Part shown: positions 16,277 to 24,009 of the stretch, in pieces
Layout of the letters: every line of letters starts with the position of its first letter
How positions within the stretch are numbered: the first letter of the stretch is position 1
Assembly: GCA_023264875.1 (NCBI GenBank)
Contig: JAHFUX010000002.1
Location: 28,191 to 92,190 of the forward strand
DNA length: 64,000 bases
Origin: Nitrosarchaeum sp.
GTDB taxonomy: Archaea; Thermoproteota; Nitrososphaeria; Nitrososphaerales; Nitrosopumilaceae
Direction: 5' to 3'
Notes under the pieces: generated by a model
What the model was told of the DNA's origin: nothing
The model's database searches: none
What the model saw: the letters and a program-made list of their open reading frames with translations, nothing else
Made by a program: the position numbers and the translations under genes

Positions 16277-18315
16277 TCTGTAGATGTTTTTCTTATTGCT
16301 ATAACTCCAACAATTCCAATAATTATGATAATTCCTGAAACTATTGCTATTTGTTTTTCTGGAATGTCTGATAATTCAAATCCATACTGATCCTCATTTA
16401 TTGAATTAACTTCAATAGTATTATATGCATTAAAAGTTTTTTCACCCACTTTGATTTTTGCATCAATCCAATATTCTGCATTTTCATTGACTCTTATCGA
16501 TGCATCCCTTTCTGGAGTCGCTGTGATGGTTTCTGTTTTTCCATCTTTACTGTTTATTACTGAAATTTTTGCAAAATTCCATTGTTCTGGATGATAAATT
16601 GTAAAGTTAAGTTTATCATCTTTTTGATTTACAGAAATTGAACCTTCAGTATAATGTATTAAAAAAGGAATTACATATTTTGTCCCATCATGATTTATGA
16701 TTATTTTTCCTTCATGTTCTCCATAATTTTGTCCAAAAATTTTTATTGTAATTAGTAAATTATTTTCTTCTAAACTATGTGCGAATTGTATGAATTCTGG
16801 TCCCTCAAATTTTACTTCTAAATTTTCCAGTGTTCCTTCTAGAAGTTTTAATTCTAATTGTTTTTGAGCAGTAGGATTATCTGAAGATAAGTTAATCACA
16901 AAGTTTGGTGGTGTGATAATTAATTTTGCATGAAACGCCTTTGCAATATTTAGCCTACCAGAACCTGAATCACTCAATGAAAATTCTTGGCCATAGGCAT
17001 CAGAAACAGGTTCAGCTGTAGTCAATAACAATGACTTGATTTCATGACTATGCATGCTGGGATATTTTTCAAGCAATAATGCAGCTGCACCACTTACATG
17101 TGGTGCTGCAAAACTTGTACCGCTAGTGAAATTATATCCTCCATTACTTTGTGTTGTATTGATGTATGCCCCTGGGGCTACAATGTCTGGTTTTATGTAA
17201 AACGGTGAAACAGGTCCTCTTGAACTAAAATATGCAACAAAATCTGGATTATAAAAAAGATGTAAACTAGCTTTGTTTTCTTTTTGAAGTGATTCTTTGA
17301 TTTCCAATCCCTCTTTTCTATCCATTGATACTACTGGAATTTGTGGTTTGTAATCAGATTCCACAAATTCATGTATTAATTCACCAAGAAAAATTCCAGG
17401 TTCATTATTATACACTATCAAAGCTTTTGCTCCTGCAGCTACTGCATTTTTTTCTTTTGTAGAAAAATACAGAAGGTCTCCTTTGACATCACTTCCCCTT
17501 TCTACAAGAAGAATTGAGTCTGCTGCGTTAATATCTTTAAGATCTTTTTCTTTTCCATATCCTCCAAAGATTATTTTGCCTACAATTGGTTCATTTAATT
17601 TTGAAGATCCTACCATGGGAATTACTATGTATGGTTTTTCATTAACTTCTAATGTTGCAACTAAACTTGATGTCAAATTATTATAAGTTGCACCGACTGT
17701 AACAGAACCATAATTTCTTCCTGGGCTACCAATTGTTTGAGGTGTTGGGCCGTCATTTCCCGCAGCAACTACTACAAAGATTTCTTTTTCAAGTGCTCTA
17801 TTTACCGCATGTTCAATACTTGCATTTGTTTTGTTCACACCTAGACTGATATTGATTATATCGACACCATCTTCAATTGATTTGTCTATTGCTTTTATGA
17901 TCAAATCTGATGATACTGCTTCACCATTCTCTGAAACCTTGTATGCTAAAATTTTTGCTTTTGGAGCTACTCCTACTAATTGTCCATCGGCAGCAATTAT
18001 TCCAGCAACTTGTGTTCCATGTCCATTTGTATCAAGTGGAGGTTCACCTTCTTGAATGAAATTATATCCTCCAATTACCTTTCCATCTGGTCCCCATCCA
18101 AAAAGATCTGGATGGTTAAAATCCACCCCTGTATCAATTACTGCAATTTTAATTCCATTCCCATCAATTCCCTCAAGTCTTGGAATGTCTCCTCCAACAA
18201 ATGGGACACTTCTATTAAGATAAGTGTGAGAAGTATCATTTGGTTCAAAGAACTGCAAACTAATCAAAGATGCTGAAATAGTTACAATACATGCAAAAAC
18301 TATCAATAGTTTCAT
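16273..18315 (-). CDS. Membrane-anchored subtilisin-like serine protease (S8) with PA domain
   Basis: An extracellular protease of 680 residues. It has a signal peptide (residues 1-20), then the S8 catalytic domain with Asp in AVIDTGVDFNHPDL, His in NGHGTQVAGIIA and Ser in GTSFAAPHVSGAAALLL, with the oxyanion Asn in VVAAGNDGP. A PA domain is inserted between His and Ser (about 230-330: DSILLVERGSDVKGDLLYF). Beta-sandwich-like repeats follow, and a C-terminal membrane helix (IAIVSGIIIIIGIVGVIAI) with a short positive tail anchors it facing outward. There is no clear propeptide inhibitor domain between signal and catalytic part, only about 40 residues. Start is ATG at 18315. Confidence 0.93.
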   Translation of the reverse strand: MKLLIVFACIVTISASLISLQFFEPNDTSHTYLNRSVPFVGGDIPRLEGIDGNGIKIAVIDTGVDFNHPDLFGWGPDGKVIGGYNFIQEGEPPLDTNGHGTQVAGIIAADGQLVGVAPKAKILAYKVSENGEAVSSDLIIKAIDKSIEDGVDIINISLGVNKTNASIEHAVNRALEKEIFVVVAAGNDGPTPQTIGSPGRNYGSVTVGATYNNLTSSLVATLEVNEKPYIVIPMVGSSKLNEPIVGKIIFGGYGKEKDLKDINAADSILLVERGSDVKGDLLYFSTKEKNAVAAGAKALIVYNNEPGIFLGELIHEFVESDYKPQIPVVSMDRKEGLEIKESLQKENKASLHLFYNPDFVAYFSSRGPVSPFYIKPDIVAPGAYINTTQSNGGYNFTSGTSFAAPHVSGAAALLLEKYPSMHSHEIKSLLLTTAEPVSDAYGQEFSLSDSGSGRLNIAKAFHAKLIITPPNFVINLSSDNPTAQKQLELKLLEGTLENLEVKFEGPEFIQFAHSLEENNLLITIKIFGQNYGEHEGKIIINHDGTKYVIPFLIHYTEGSISVNQKDDKLNFTIYHPEQWNFAKISVINSKDGKTETITATPERDASIRVNENAEYWIDAKIKVGEKTFNAYNTIEVNSINEDQYGFELSDIPEKQIAIVSGIIIIIGIVGVIAIRKTSTD

Positions 18316-18392
18316 GTTTTTACGATATTTTTAGCAAGTAAAAACCAATTGGCTAGTAAAGCAATAAATGGAATAAATGTTGAGCTATCTAT

Positions 18393-19013
18393 ATGGGAAA
18401 ATATACACTTCCAAAAATACCATATGCTTATGATGCATTAGAACCTCACATTGATGCAAAAACAATGGAGATTCATCATACAAAACATCACCAAACATAC
18501 ACAGACAAACTTAATGCAGCACTAGAAAGTTGTCCAACAGAAATCCAGAATAAAGACATCTTGGACATTTTGTCTAACATTAACCAAGTACCAGAAGGAC
18601 AAAGAGGTGCCATTAATTTCAATGGTGGTGGATATGATAATCATCAGCTATTTTGGAACAACATGAAACCAAATGGAGGCGGAGAACCTGGAGGATCAAT
18701 TGCAGACGCAATAAAGAATTCCTTTGGAAGCTTTTCTGACTTTAAGGAAAAATTCTCATCCACAACTGCAGTAATTCAAGGCAGTGGTTGGGGATGGTTG
18801 GTATACAATCCTTCCACTAAGAAGGTTGAGTACAAATCCATGCCAAACCAAACTAGTCCAAGAACTGAAGGATTAGTGCCATTGCTTGGCTGTGATGTTT
18901 GGGAACATGCATACTATCTGAAATATCAAAACAAAAGACCTGACTATATTGCATCTTGGTGGAATGTAGTTAATTGGGACGAAGTAGAAAACAGATTCTC
19001 CAAAGCAAAATAA
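18393..19013 (+). CDS. sod: Superoxide dismutase (Fe/Mn)
   Basis: Disproportionates superoxide in the cytoplasm. The 206-residue protein has the N-terminal helical hairpin with metal-ligand His (MEIHHTKHHQTY) and His before WNN (DNHQLFWNN), and the C-terminal DVWEHAYY motif supplying Asp and His. Metal choice (Fe, Mn or either) cannot be decided by eye. An A/T-rich TATA-like stretch (ATAAATGGAATAAATG, 18364-18379) lies about 20-28 bases before the ATG. T-rich sequence follows the stop. Confidence 0.95.
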   Translation: MGKYTLPKIPYAYDALEPHIDAKTMEIHHTKHHQTYTDKLNAALESCPTEIQNKDILDILSNINQVPEGQRGAINFNGGGYDNHQLFWNNMKPNGGGEPGGSIADAIKNSFGSFSDFKEKFSSTTAVIQGSGWGWLVYNPSTKKVEYKSMPNQTSPRTEGLVPLLGCDVWEHAYYLKYQNKRPDYIASWWNVVNWDEVENRFSKAK

Positions 19014-19022
19014 AGTTCTAAT

Positions 19023-19040
19023 CTTTATTTTTTTTATTAT
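19023..19040 (+). terminator. T-rich likely terminator after sod
   Basis: CTTTATTTTTTTTATTAT lies 10 bases after the sod stop. Archaeal RNA polymerase often terminates at such T tracts; no hairpin is needed. Confidence 0.4.
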
Positions 19041-19050
19041 TCCATGAATG

Positions 19051-19059
19051 AATTTATAA
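19051..19059 (+). promoter_or_regulatory. TATA box of prefoldin alpha/ftsY
   Basis: AATTTATAA lies 25-33 bases before the ATG at 19084, consistent with a leaderless transcript. Confidence 0.6.
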
Positions 19060-19083
19060 CCATCTCAAGATGGTTTGTTGTAA

Positions 19084-19509
19084 ATGAGTGAAGAGCAAGC
19101 ACAACAATTAATGCAACAAATGCAAATGCTTGAAACCTACTTTACTGATTTGTCGCAACGTGAAGGAACCCTTCTCAGTGTTCTAAGAGAAGCTATATCT
19201 GCAATTGAATCGATAAAATCACTTCGTCAGAAACCTGACTCTGATACTTTAGTTCCGATTGGAATGGGTGCTTATGTCCAAACAAAAATTTTATCTGATA
19301 ACAAAATTATTTTGAATATAGGTGCAGGAATTGCCATGGAAAAAACATATGATTCTACTATAAACTATCTTGAGGCACGAATTAAGGAAATTGAAGTCGC
19401 ATTGCAAGATACTTCTGCAAAAAAACAAGAAGCGGTTGCAAGATTGGAACACGGTAAAGAACAAATGAATCAACTCATGCAAGATACATCTCAAGATATT
19501 TCAGGATAA
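19084..19509 (+). CDS. pfdA: Prefoldin alpha subunit
   Basis: Chaperone subunit that forms an alpha2-beta4 hexamer passing unfolded proteins to the thermosome. The 141-residue protein shows two long coiled-coil helices flanking a beta hairpin region (TLVPIGMGAYVQTKILSDNK; ILNIGAGIAMEKTYD). It is 4 bases before ftsY, the common archaeal order pfdA-ftsY. The beta partner is at 58410-58814. Confidence 0.92.
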   Translation: MSEEQAQQLMQQMQMLETYFTDLSQREGTLLSVLREAISAIESIKSLRQKPDSDTLVPIGMGAYVQTKILSDNKIILNIGAGIAMEKTYDSTINYLEARIKEIEVALQDTSAKKQEAVARLEHGKEQMNQLMQDTSQDISG

Positions 19510-19513
19510 AATA

Positions 19514-20902
19514 ATGTTTGATCACCTACGCAATGCATTTTCAAATGCAGCGAAAAGTCTTGGTGAAAAAGAATTAAATGAAAAAGACATCGAAGAAATT
19601 CTTTTTGAGTTGGAACTATCTCTTCTTGAATCTGATGTAGCTAGCGAAGTGATCGATTCCATCAAAACAGACTTGAAAAATCATCTAATTGGTTCTAAAG
19701 TAGCTAAAAATGAAATTGAAAAATTTGTTAAAGACAGCTTGATTTCTAGTATTTCATCATTGTTTGATGCTGCAGGTACTGTTGATCTCTTTGAAAAAAT
19801 TAATGAAAAAAAGAAAACAGGTAATCCTTTTCTCATACTCTTTGTAGGAATTAACGGAACTGGAAAAACTACTTCTCTTGCTAAAGTAGCTCACATGTTA
19901 CAACAAGCAAAATACTCTATAGTGGTAGCAGCTGCTGATACATTTAGAGCAGGAGCAATAGAGCAATTACGTGAACACACAAATCGTCTGAATCTAAAAT
20001 TAGTTGCTCAAAACTATAATTCTGATCCTGCTGCTGTAGCGAGAGATGCAGTTCTTTATGCAAAATCACACAAAATGGATTGTGTACTAATTGATACTGC
20101 GGGTAGAATGCAAACCAGTAAAAATCTGATGGAACAAATTACTAAAATTACCAAAGTAGTAAATCCAGATTTTAAGATTTTTGTTGGTGATTCTTTAGCT
20201 GGAAATGATACTGTAAACCAAGCACGTGAATTTTTTGAACACGTAAAATTCAATGGTTCAATTCTAACAAAAAGTGATGCGGATGCACGTGGTGGGGCTG
20301 CACTATCTATTGTGAAAATTACATCTACCCCTGTACTCTACCTTGGTGTTGGACAAGAATATGCAGATCTAAAACCTTTTGATAAAGAAATTTTTCTAGA
20401 AACTGTGTTTGGTTCATTATCCGGAGTAGATATTAAAAAAATTTCTTCTGAACCAGAACCAAAAGTAATACCAGAACCAAAAGTAATACCAGAACCAAAA
20501 GTAATACCAGAACCAAAAGTAATACCAGAACCAAAAGTAATACCAGAACCAAAAGTAATACCAGAACCAAAAGTAATACCAGAACCCAAAACTGATTCTT
20601 CTGTAAGTGATCCTTTTGCAGGAATTATAGATGCTGATATTTTCAAATATTCGGAATTATATGATATTACTCCACCAGAAAATGATGATGAAGCAATTCA
20701 ACTTAGTACAAAAATTTGTGATTGGATTAAACAGGGACGACCAAAACCTGGAGACTCTAAAACTGATAAGAAAACAAAATTTGGTGAATTTGATGAACAT
20801 TTGTCTAAAAAAGAAGAAATTAACGATGAGAAACACAAACAAGATAAAGAAGAAGAAAAATCTAAAAAGAAACGAGGTGTATTTGGATTCTTTAAGAAAT
20901 GA
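19514..20902 (+). CDS. ftsY: Signal recognition particle receptor FtsY with C-terminal repeat tail
   Basis: SRP receptor GTPase delivering ribosomes to SecYE. The N and G domains occupy about residues 1-305: P-loop GINGTGKTTSLAKVA, DTFRAGAIEQL, DTAGRMQ, TKSDADARGGAALS and GVGQEYADLKPFD. After residue 314 come seven copies of EPKVIP (315-356), then an acidic segment with KYSELYDITPPENDDEA, and a Lys/Glu-rich end KKKRGVFGFFKK that could be amphipathic or membrane-touching. Bacterial FtsY carries its acidic region at the N-terminus, so this tail arrangement is notable. argF overlaps its stop by 4 bases. Confidence 0.94.
   Translation: MFDHLRNAFSNAAKSLGEKELNEKDIEEILFELELSLLESDVASEVIDSIKTDLKNHLIGSKVAKNEIEKFVKDSLISSISSLFDAAGTVDLFEKINEKKKTGNPFLILFVGINGTGKTTSLAKVAHMLQQAKYSIVVAAADTFRAGAIEQLREHTNRLNLKLVAQNYNSDPAAVARDAVLYAKSHKMDCVLIDTAGRMQTSKNLMEQITKITKVVNPDFKIFVGDSLAGNDTVNQAREFFEHVKFNGSILTKSDADARGGAALSIVKITSTPVLYLGVGQEYADLKPFDKEIFLETVFGSLSGVDIKKISSEPEPKVIPEPKVIPEPKVIPEPKVIPEPKVIPEPKVIPEPKVIPEPKTDSSVSDPFAGIIDADIFKYSELYDITPPENDDEAIQLSTKICDWIKQGRPKPGDSKTDKKTKFGEFDEHLSKKEEINDEKHKQDKEEEKSKKKRGVFGFFKK
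20456..20581 (+). repeat. Seven 18-bp tandem repeats inside ftsY
   Basis: Seven copies of the unit GAACCAAAAGTAATACCA follow one another without a base change that I can see, coding EPKVIP seven times. A diverged partial copy follows (GAACCCAAAACT). The near-perfect identity suggests recent expansion by slippage, and copy number may vary between strains. Confidence 0.95.
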
Positions 20903-21810
20903 AACTAAAAACAAAAGATTTACTCACTTTAGCGGAATTGACCCCGAAAGAATTTGCTCAATTAATTGATTATTCTATTATACTAAAAAAAGAACTAAAA
21001 AATGGCAACAAACCTTTATTGAAAAATAAAACACTTACTATGATTTTTCAAAAGCCATCCACTCGAACAAGGGTAAGCTTTGAAACTGGTATGTATCAAT
21101 TAGGTGGACATGCAATAAATCTCTCCTCACAGGATATGCAATTATCACGAGGCGAATCAATAGAAGACACTGCAAAAACTTTATCACGATATACCGATTG
21201 TATCATGGCAAGAGTTTATGATCACAGTGTATTAGAAAAATTATCTGAATCTTCTAGCATACCTGTTATCAATGGTTTGTCTGATTCTTTTCACCCGTGT
21301 CAAATCTTGGCAGATTTTATGACCATTAAAGAAAAAAAAGGAAAATTCAAAGGACTAAAAATTGCTTGGATAGGTGACGGAAACAATGTATGTAATTCAA
21401 TGATCTACGGATGTGCTTTATCTGATGTTAAATTATCAATTGCAACTCCAAAAGGATTTGAACCTTCTAAAACAGTCATTAAAGAATCTGGAAAGTTTAT
21501 TGATATTGATTTAACAACAGATCCTCTCAAGGCAATTAAAAATGCAGATGTTGTAGTGACTGACACATATACCTCAATTCATAATAATGATCCAAAACGA
21601 ATCAAAAAATTCATCCCAAAATATCAGATCACACAAACTCTAATGAGTAATGCCAAAAATGACGCAATCTTTATGCATTGTCTTCCAGCAAAAAGAGAAA
21701 GTGAAGTTACATCTTCTGTAATTGATGGTCTTCAATCTGTTGTTTGGGATGAAGCAGAAAATAGACTTCATACTCAAAAAGCTTTACTTGCTTCCCTAAT
21801 TCGCGCTTAA
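20899..21810 (+). CDS. argF: Ornithine carbamoyltransferase
   Basis: Makes citrulline from ornithine and carbamoyl phosphate in arginine synthesis. The 303-residue protein has the carbamoyl-phosphate motif KPSTRTRVSFE, the HPCQILADFMT motif and the ornithine-type HCLPAKRESEV motif, which separates it from aspartate transcarbamylase. ATG at 20899 overlaps the ftsY stop (ATGA), so it is coupled to ftsY, although the functions are unrelated. Confidence 0.95.
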   Translation: MKLKTKDLLTLAELTPKEFAQLIDYSIILKKELKNGNKPLLKNKTLTMIFQKPSTRTRVSFETGMYQLGGHAINLSSQDMQLSRGESIEDTAKTLSRYTDCIMARVYDHSVLEKLSESSSIPVINGLSDSFHPCQILADFMTIKEKKGKFKGLKIAWIGDGNNVCNSMIYGCALSDVKLSIATPKGFEPSKTVIKESGKFIDIDLTTDPLKAIKNADVVVTDTYTSIHNNDPKRIKKFIPKYQITQTLMSNAKNDAIFMHCLPAKRESEVTSSVIDGLQSVVWDEAENRLHTQKALLASLIRA

Positions 21811-21820
21811 CGTATATAAG
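21811..21820 (+). promoter_or_regulatory. TATA box of the L18 ribosomal operon
   Basis: CGTATATAAG lies 27-36 bases before the ATG at 21847 and directly after the argF stop. It is one of the best TATA matches in the window and marks the start of the L18-S5-L30-L15-secY unit. Confidence 0.7.
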
Positions 21821-21846
21821 TGCAGTTTCAAACTCGTGTTCTATAG

Positions 21847-22329
21847 ATGGCCTATTCAAACATACTAAGAAGACTAAGAGAGGAAAAGACCAATTACAAA
21901 AAACGTGGAACTCTATTGATAGGTAAACGTGATTTCATTACAGTCAATATTACTAATGAAAATACCCAAGTCCAAGTTTTAAAACCTGGTATGACTGGTG
22001 ATAAGGTAATTGCATCTGCGCATTCAAATTATTTACTTAAAAAAGGTTGGAAAGGTTCAAGAAAAAGTATACCTGCAGCATATCTGACTGGTTATCTTGC
22101 TGGAAAGAAAGCTATTGGTAATGGTGCTAAAGATGCCGTTTTGTATACTGGCACTAGAAAATATACACAACGAATGGCAGCTGCACTAAAAGGCGTTGTT
22201 GATGCTGGTGTAAAAGTTCCAGCAGATTCAGAAACATTTCCATCAGATGATAGAATTAAAGGAGAACATCTTACAGTAAAAAATGATACTACAAAAATTA
22301 AATCTGCTATTGATAGTGAGGTCAAATAG
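21847..22329 (+). CDS. rpl18: Ribosomal protein L18
   Basis: 5S rRNA-binding protein of the large subunit. Its 160 residues open MAYSNILRRLREEKTNYKKR and contain the family stretch SRKSIPAAYLTGYLAGKKA with NGAKDAVLYTGTR-like sequence. It is the first gene of the operon here; 2 bases separate it from S5. In many archaea L32e and L19e precede it, but those lie at 13.7-14.5 kb in this genome. Confidence 0.95.
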   Translation: MAYSNILRRLREEKTNYKKRGTLLIGKRDFITVNITNENTQVQVLKPGMTGDKVIASAHSNYLLKKGWKGSRKSIPAAYLTGYLAGKKAIGNGAKDAVLYTGTRKYTQRMAAALKGVVDAGVKVPADSETFPSDDRIKGEHLTVKNDTTKIKSAIDSEVK

Positions 22330-22331
22330 AA

Positions 22332-23108
22332 ATGAGTCAAACAACACAAAGTAAACCCTCTGGTAGAGGTGGACCTGGAGGTAGAGGTGGACCTGGAGGT
22401 AGAGGTGGACCTGGAGGTAGAGGTGGACCTGGAGGTAGAGGTGGACCTGGAGGTCAAAAAACTTATGGTGGAGGTAAACCTAGTGGACAAGCTCGACGAC
22501 CAAGAAGAGAACCTGAAGAAGAAGCTTGGATTCCAAAAACAATTTTAGGAAAAAAAGTAGCTTCTGGAGAAATAAATTCTATTGAAGAAATTATTCAAGA
22601 TGGTTTGAGAATTCAAGAAGCTGGTATTATTAAAAAATTATTACCTGATTTGAAAAGTGAAGTTATTGATGTAGGTATCATTCAAAAAATGACTTCTAAT
22701 GGGCAATCTACTAGATTCAAAGCAATTGTTGCAACCGGTAATGAAAATGGTTACTTGGGAGTAGGTCAAGGAAAATCTAAACAAATGAGAATTGCAATTG
22801 AAAAGGCAACAAATCAAGCTCTTCTTAATGTAAGTCCAATCAAACTAGGATGTGGCAGTTGGGAATGTAGATGTGATCAAAAACATTCTGTTCCATTTAA
22901 AATTCGAGGAAAAGGTGGAAGTGTTACAATTGAAATAATTCCAGCTCCTCGTGGATTGGGGTTAGTAGCTGGTGGTAAAATTAAACGACTGTTACAATTA
23001 GCAGGTCTTAAAGATGCATGGACAACTGCAAAAGGCTCTACTCCAACAATGAATTCTACTTCTAAAGCTATATTGGATTGTCTAAAACAGACATTTAGTC
23101 AGGGTTGA
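22332..23108 (+). CDS. rps5: Ribosomal protein S5 (uS5) with Arg-Gly-rich N-terminal repeats
   Basis: Small-subunit protein near the mRNA entry site, important for decoding fidelity. The core (about residues 60-258) has an S5 N-terminal dsRBD-like fold (SEVIDVGIIQKMTSNGQSTR, FKAIVATGNENGYLGVGQGK) and a C-terminal domain with GSVTIEIIPAPRGLGLVAGG. In front, residues 11-40 are five copies of GRGGPG, followed by GQKTYGGGKPSGQARRPRRE. Eukaryotic uS5 (RPS2) also has a Gly/Arg-rich N-terminal extension, methylated on Arg there; whether this one is modified is unknown. Confidence 0.95.
   Translation: MSQTTQSKPSGRGGPGGRGGPGGRGGPGGRGGPGGRGGPGGQKTYGGGKPSGQARRPRREPEEEAWIPKTILGKKVASGEINSIEEIIQDGLRIQEAGIIKKLLPDLKSEVIDVGIIQKMTSNGQSTRFKAIVATGNENGYLGVGQGKSKQMRIAIEKATNQALLNVSPIKLGCGSWECRCDQKHSVPFKIRGKGGSVTIEIIPAPRGLGLVAGGKIKRLLQLAGLKDAWTTAKGSTPTMNSTSKAILDCLKQTFSQG
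22362..22451 (+). repeat. Five 18-bp tandem repeats inside rps5
   Basis: Five consecutive copies of GGTAGAGGTGGACCTGGA, each coding GRGGPG, with no differences seen between copies. The GC content is far above that of the surrounding sequence, and recent expansion is likely. Confidence 0.95.
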
Positions 23109-23114
23109 TATAAA

Positions 23115-23582
23115 ATGGCAAATGCATATCTTGTAGTTAGAATAAAAGGTCAAGCTGATTGTCCTTATTGGGCAACTACTACTATGACTTTGCTAAAATT
23201 AGATAAAAAATATCGTGCTACAATTTTACCTGCTAAAGAAAATACATTAGGAATGTTAAACAAAGTAAAACACTATGTATCTTGGATTGAATTGGATGCT
23301 AGTTTAGCAAAAGAACTCATTGATAAAAAAGCAAGAAAAGATGGTTATCAAAAAATTACTGCTACTGATCTTAAAGAACTTGGATTTGCCAGTACTGAGG
23401 CACTTGGCTCAGCACTAGCTGAAGGAAAAGCAACTCTTTCTAAACTAAAGCCTCTAAAACCTTGGTTTGCTTTAGCTCCACCAAGACATGGATTCAAGCG
23501 AAGCACCAAAAAACTATATGGACAAAAAGGTATACTAGGACAAAATAAAGATCTTGGAACATTGGTAAGGAATATGATGTAA
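23115..23582 (+). CDS. rpl30: Ribosomal protein L30
   Basis: Large-subunit protein. The 155-residue archaeal/eukaryotic-type sequence opens MANAYLVVRIKGQADCPYWA and includes TLGMLNKVKHYVSWIELD and the C-terminal extension PRHGFKRSTKKLYGQKGILG. It lies 6 bases after S5 and 1 base before L15 in the spc-type operon. Confidence 0.95.
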   Translation: MANAYLVVRIKGQADCPYWATTTMTLLKLDKKYRATILPAKENTLGMLNKVKHYVSWIELDASLAKELIDKKARKDGYQKITATDLKELGFASTEALGSALAEGKATLSKLKPLKPWFALAPPRHGFKRSTKKLYGQKGILGQNKDLGTLVRNMM

Positions 23583-23583
23583 A

Positions 23584-24009
23584 ATGGCAACAAGATTAAG
23601 AAAAACAAGAAGATTAAGAGGCGGACGACATATGGGATGGGGACAAGTAGGTCAACATCGTGCAAGTGGTCACAAAGGAGGTCTTGGAATTGCTGGATTA
23701 CATAAATATCATTTTAGTACTTTGCTAAAAGAAAACCCAGATCATTTTGGACATGATTCTACTCACCCACCTCACCCAATTATCACAAGAAAATGGGCTA
23801 GTGTCCGTGATCTCGATGACCTATTCTCAAAATTTGGTAAAGAAGAAGGAGGAAAGAAAATCATAGACCTCGTAACTGCTGGATATGATAAACTCCTTGG
23901 TGGCGGTAAGGTATCTAACCCATACACCGTCAAAGTACCAAGATTTACTGCAACAGCAGAAGAGAAAATAAAATCAGTAGGGGGAGAGGTGCTAGCTGAT
24001 AATGGCTGA
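23584..24009 (+). CDS. rpl15: Ribosomal protein L15
   Basis: Large-subunit assembly protein. The 141 residues begin MATRLRKTRRLRGGRHMGWG and show the conserved Gly-rich basic N-terminus GQHRASGHKGGLG. It overlaps secY by 8 bases, the usual archaeal order. Confidence 0.95.
   Translation: MATRLRKTRRLRGGRHMGWGQVGQHRASGHKGGLGIAGLHKYHFSTLLKENPDHFGHDSTHPPHPIITRKWASVRDLDDLFSKFGKEEGGKKIIDLVTAGYDKLLGGGKVSNPYTVKVPRFTATAEEKIKSVGGEVLADNG

Noticed and set aside
20456..20581. Tandem repeats as a CRISPR array
   Set aside because: Units follow without unique spacers and lie in frame inside ftsY.
20338..20646. Minus-strand frame rich in GSGITF repeats
   Set aside because: It is the antisense reading of the ftsY tandem repeats; any perfect 18-base repeat gives such frames.
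22092..22490. Minus-strand Ser/Thr/Arg repeat frame
   Set aside because: Antisense of the rps5 GRGGPG repeats.
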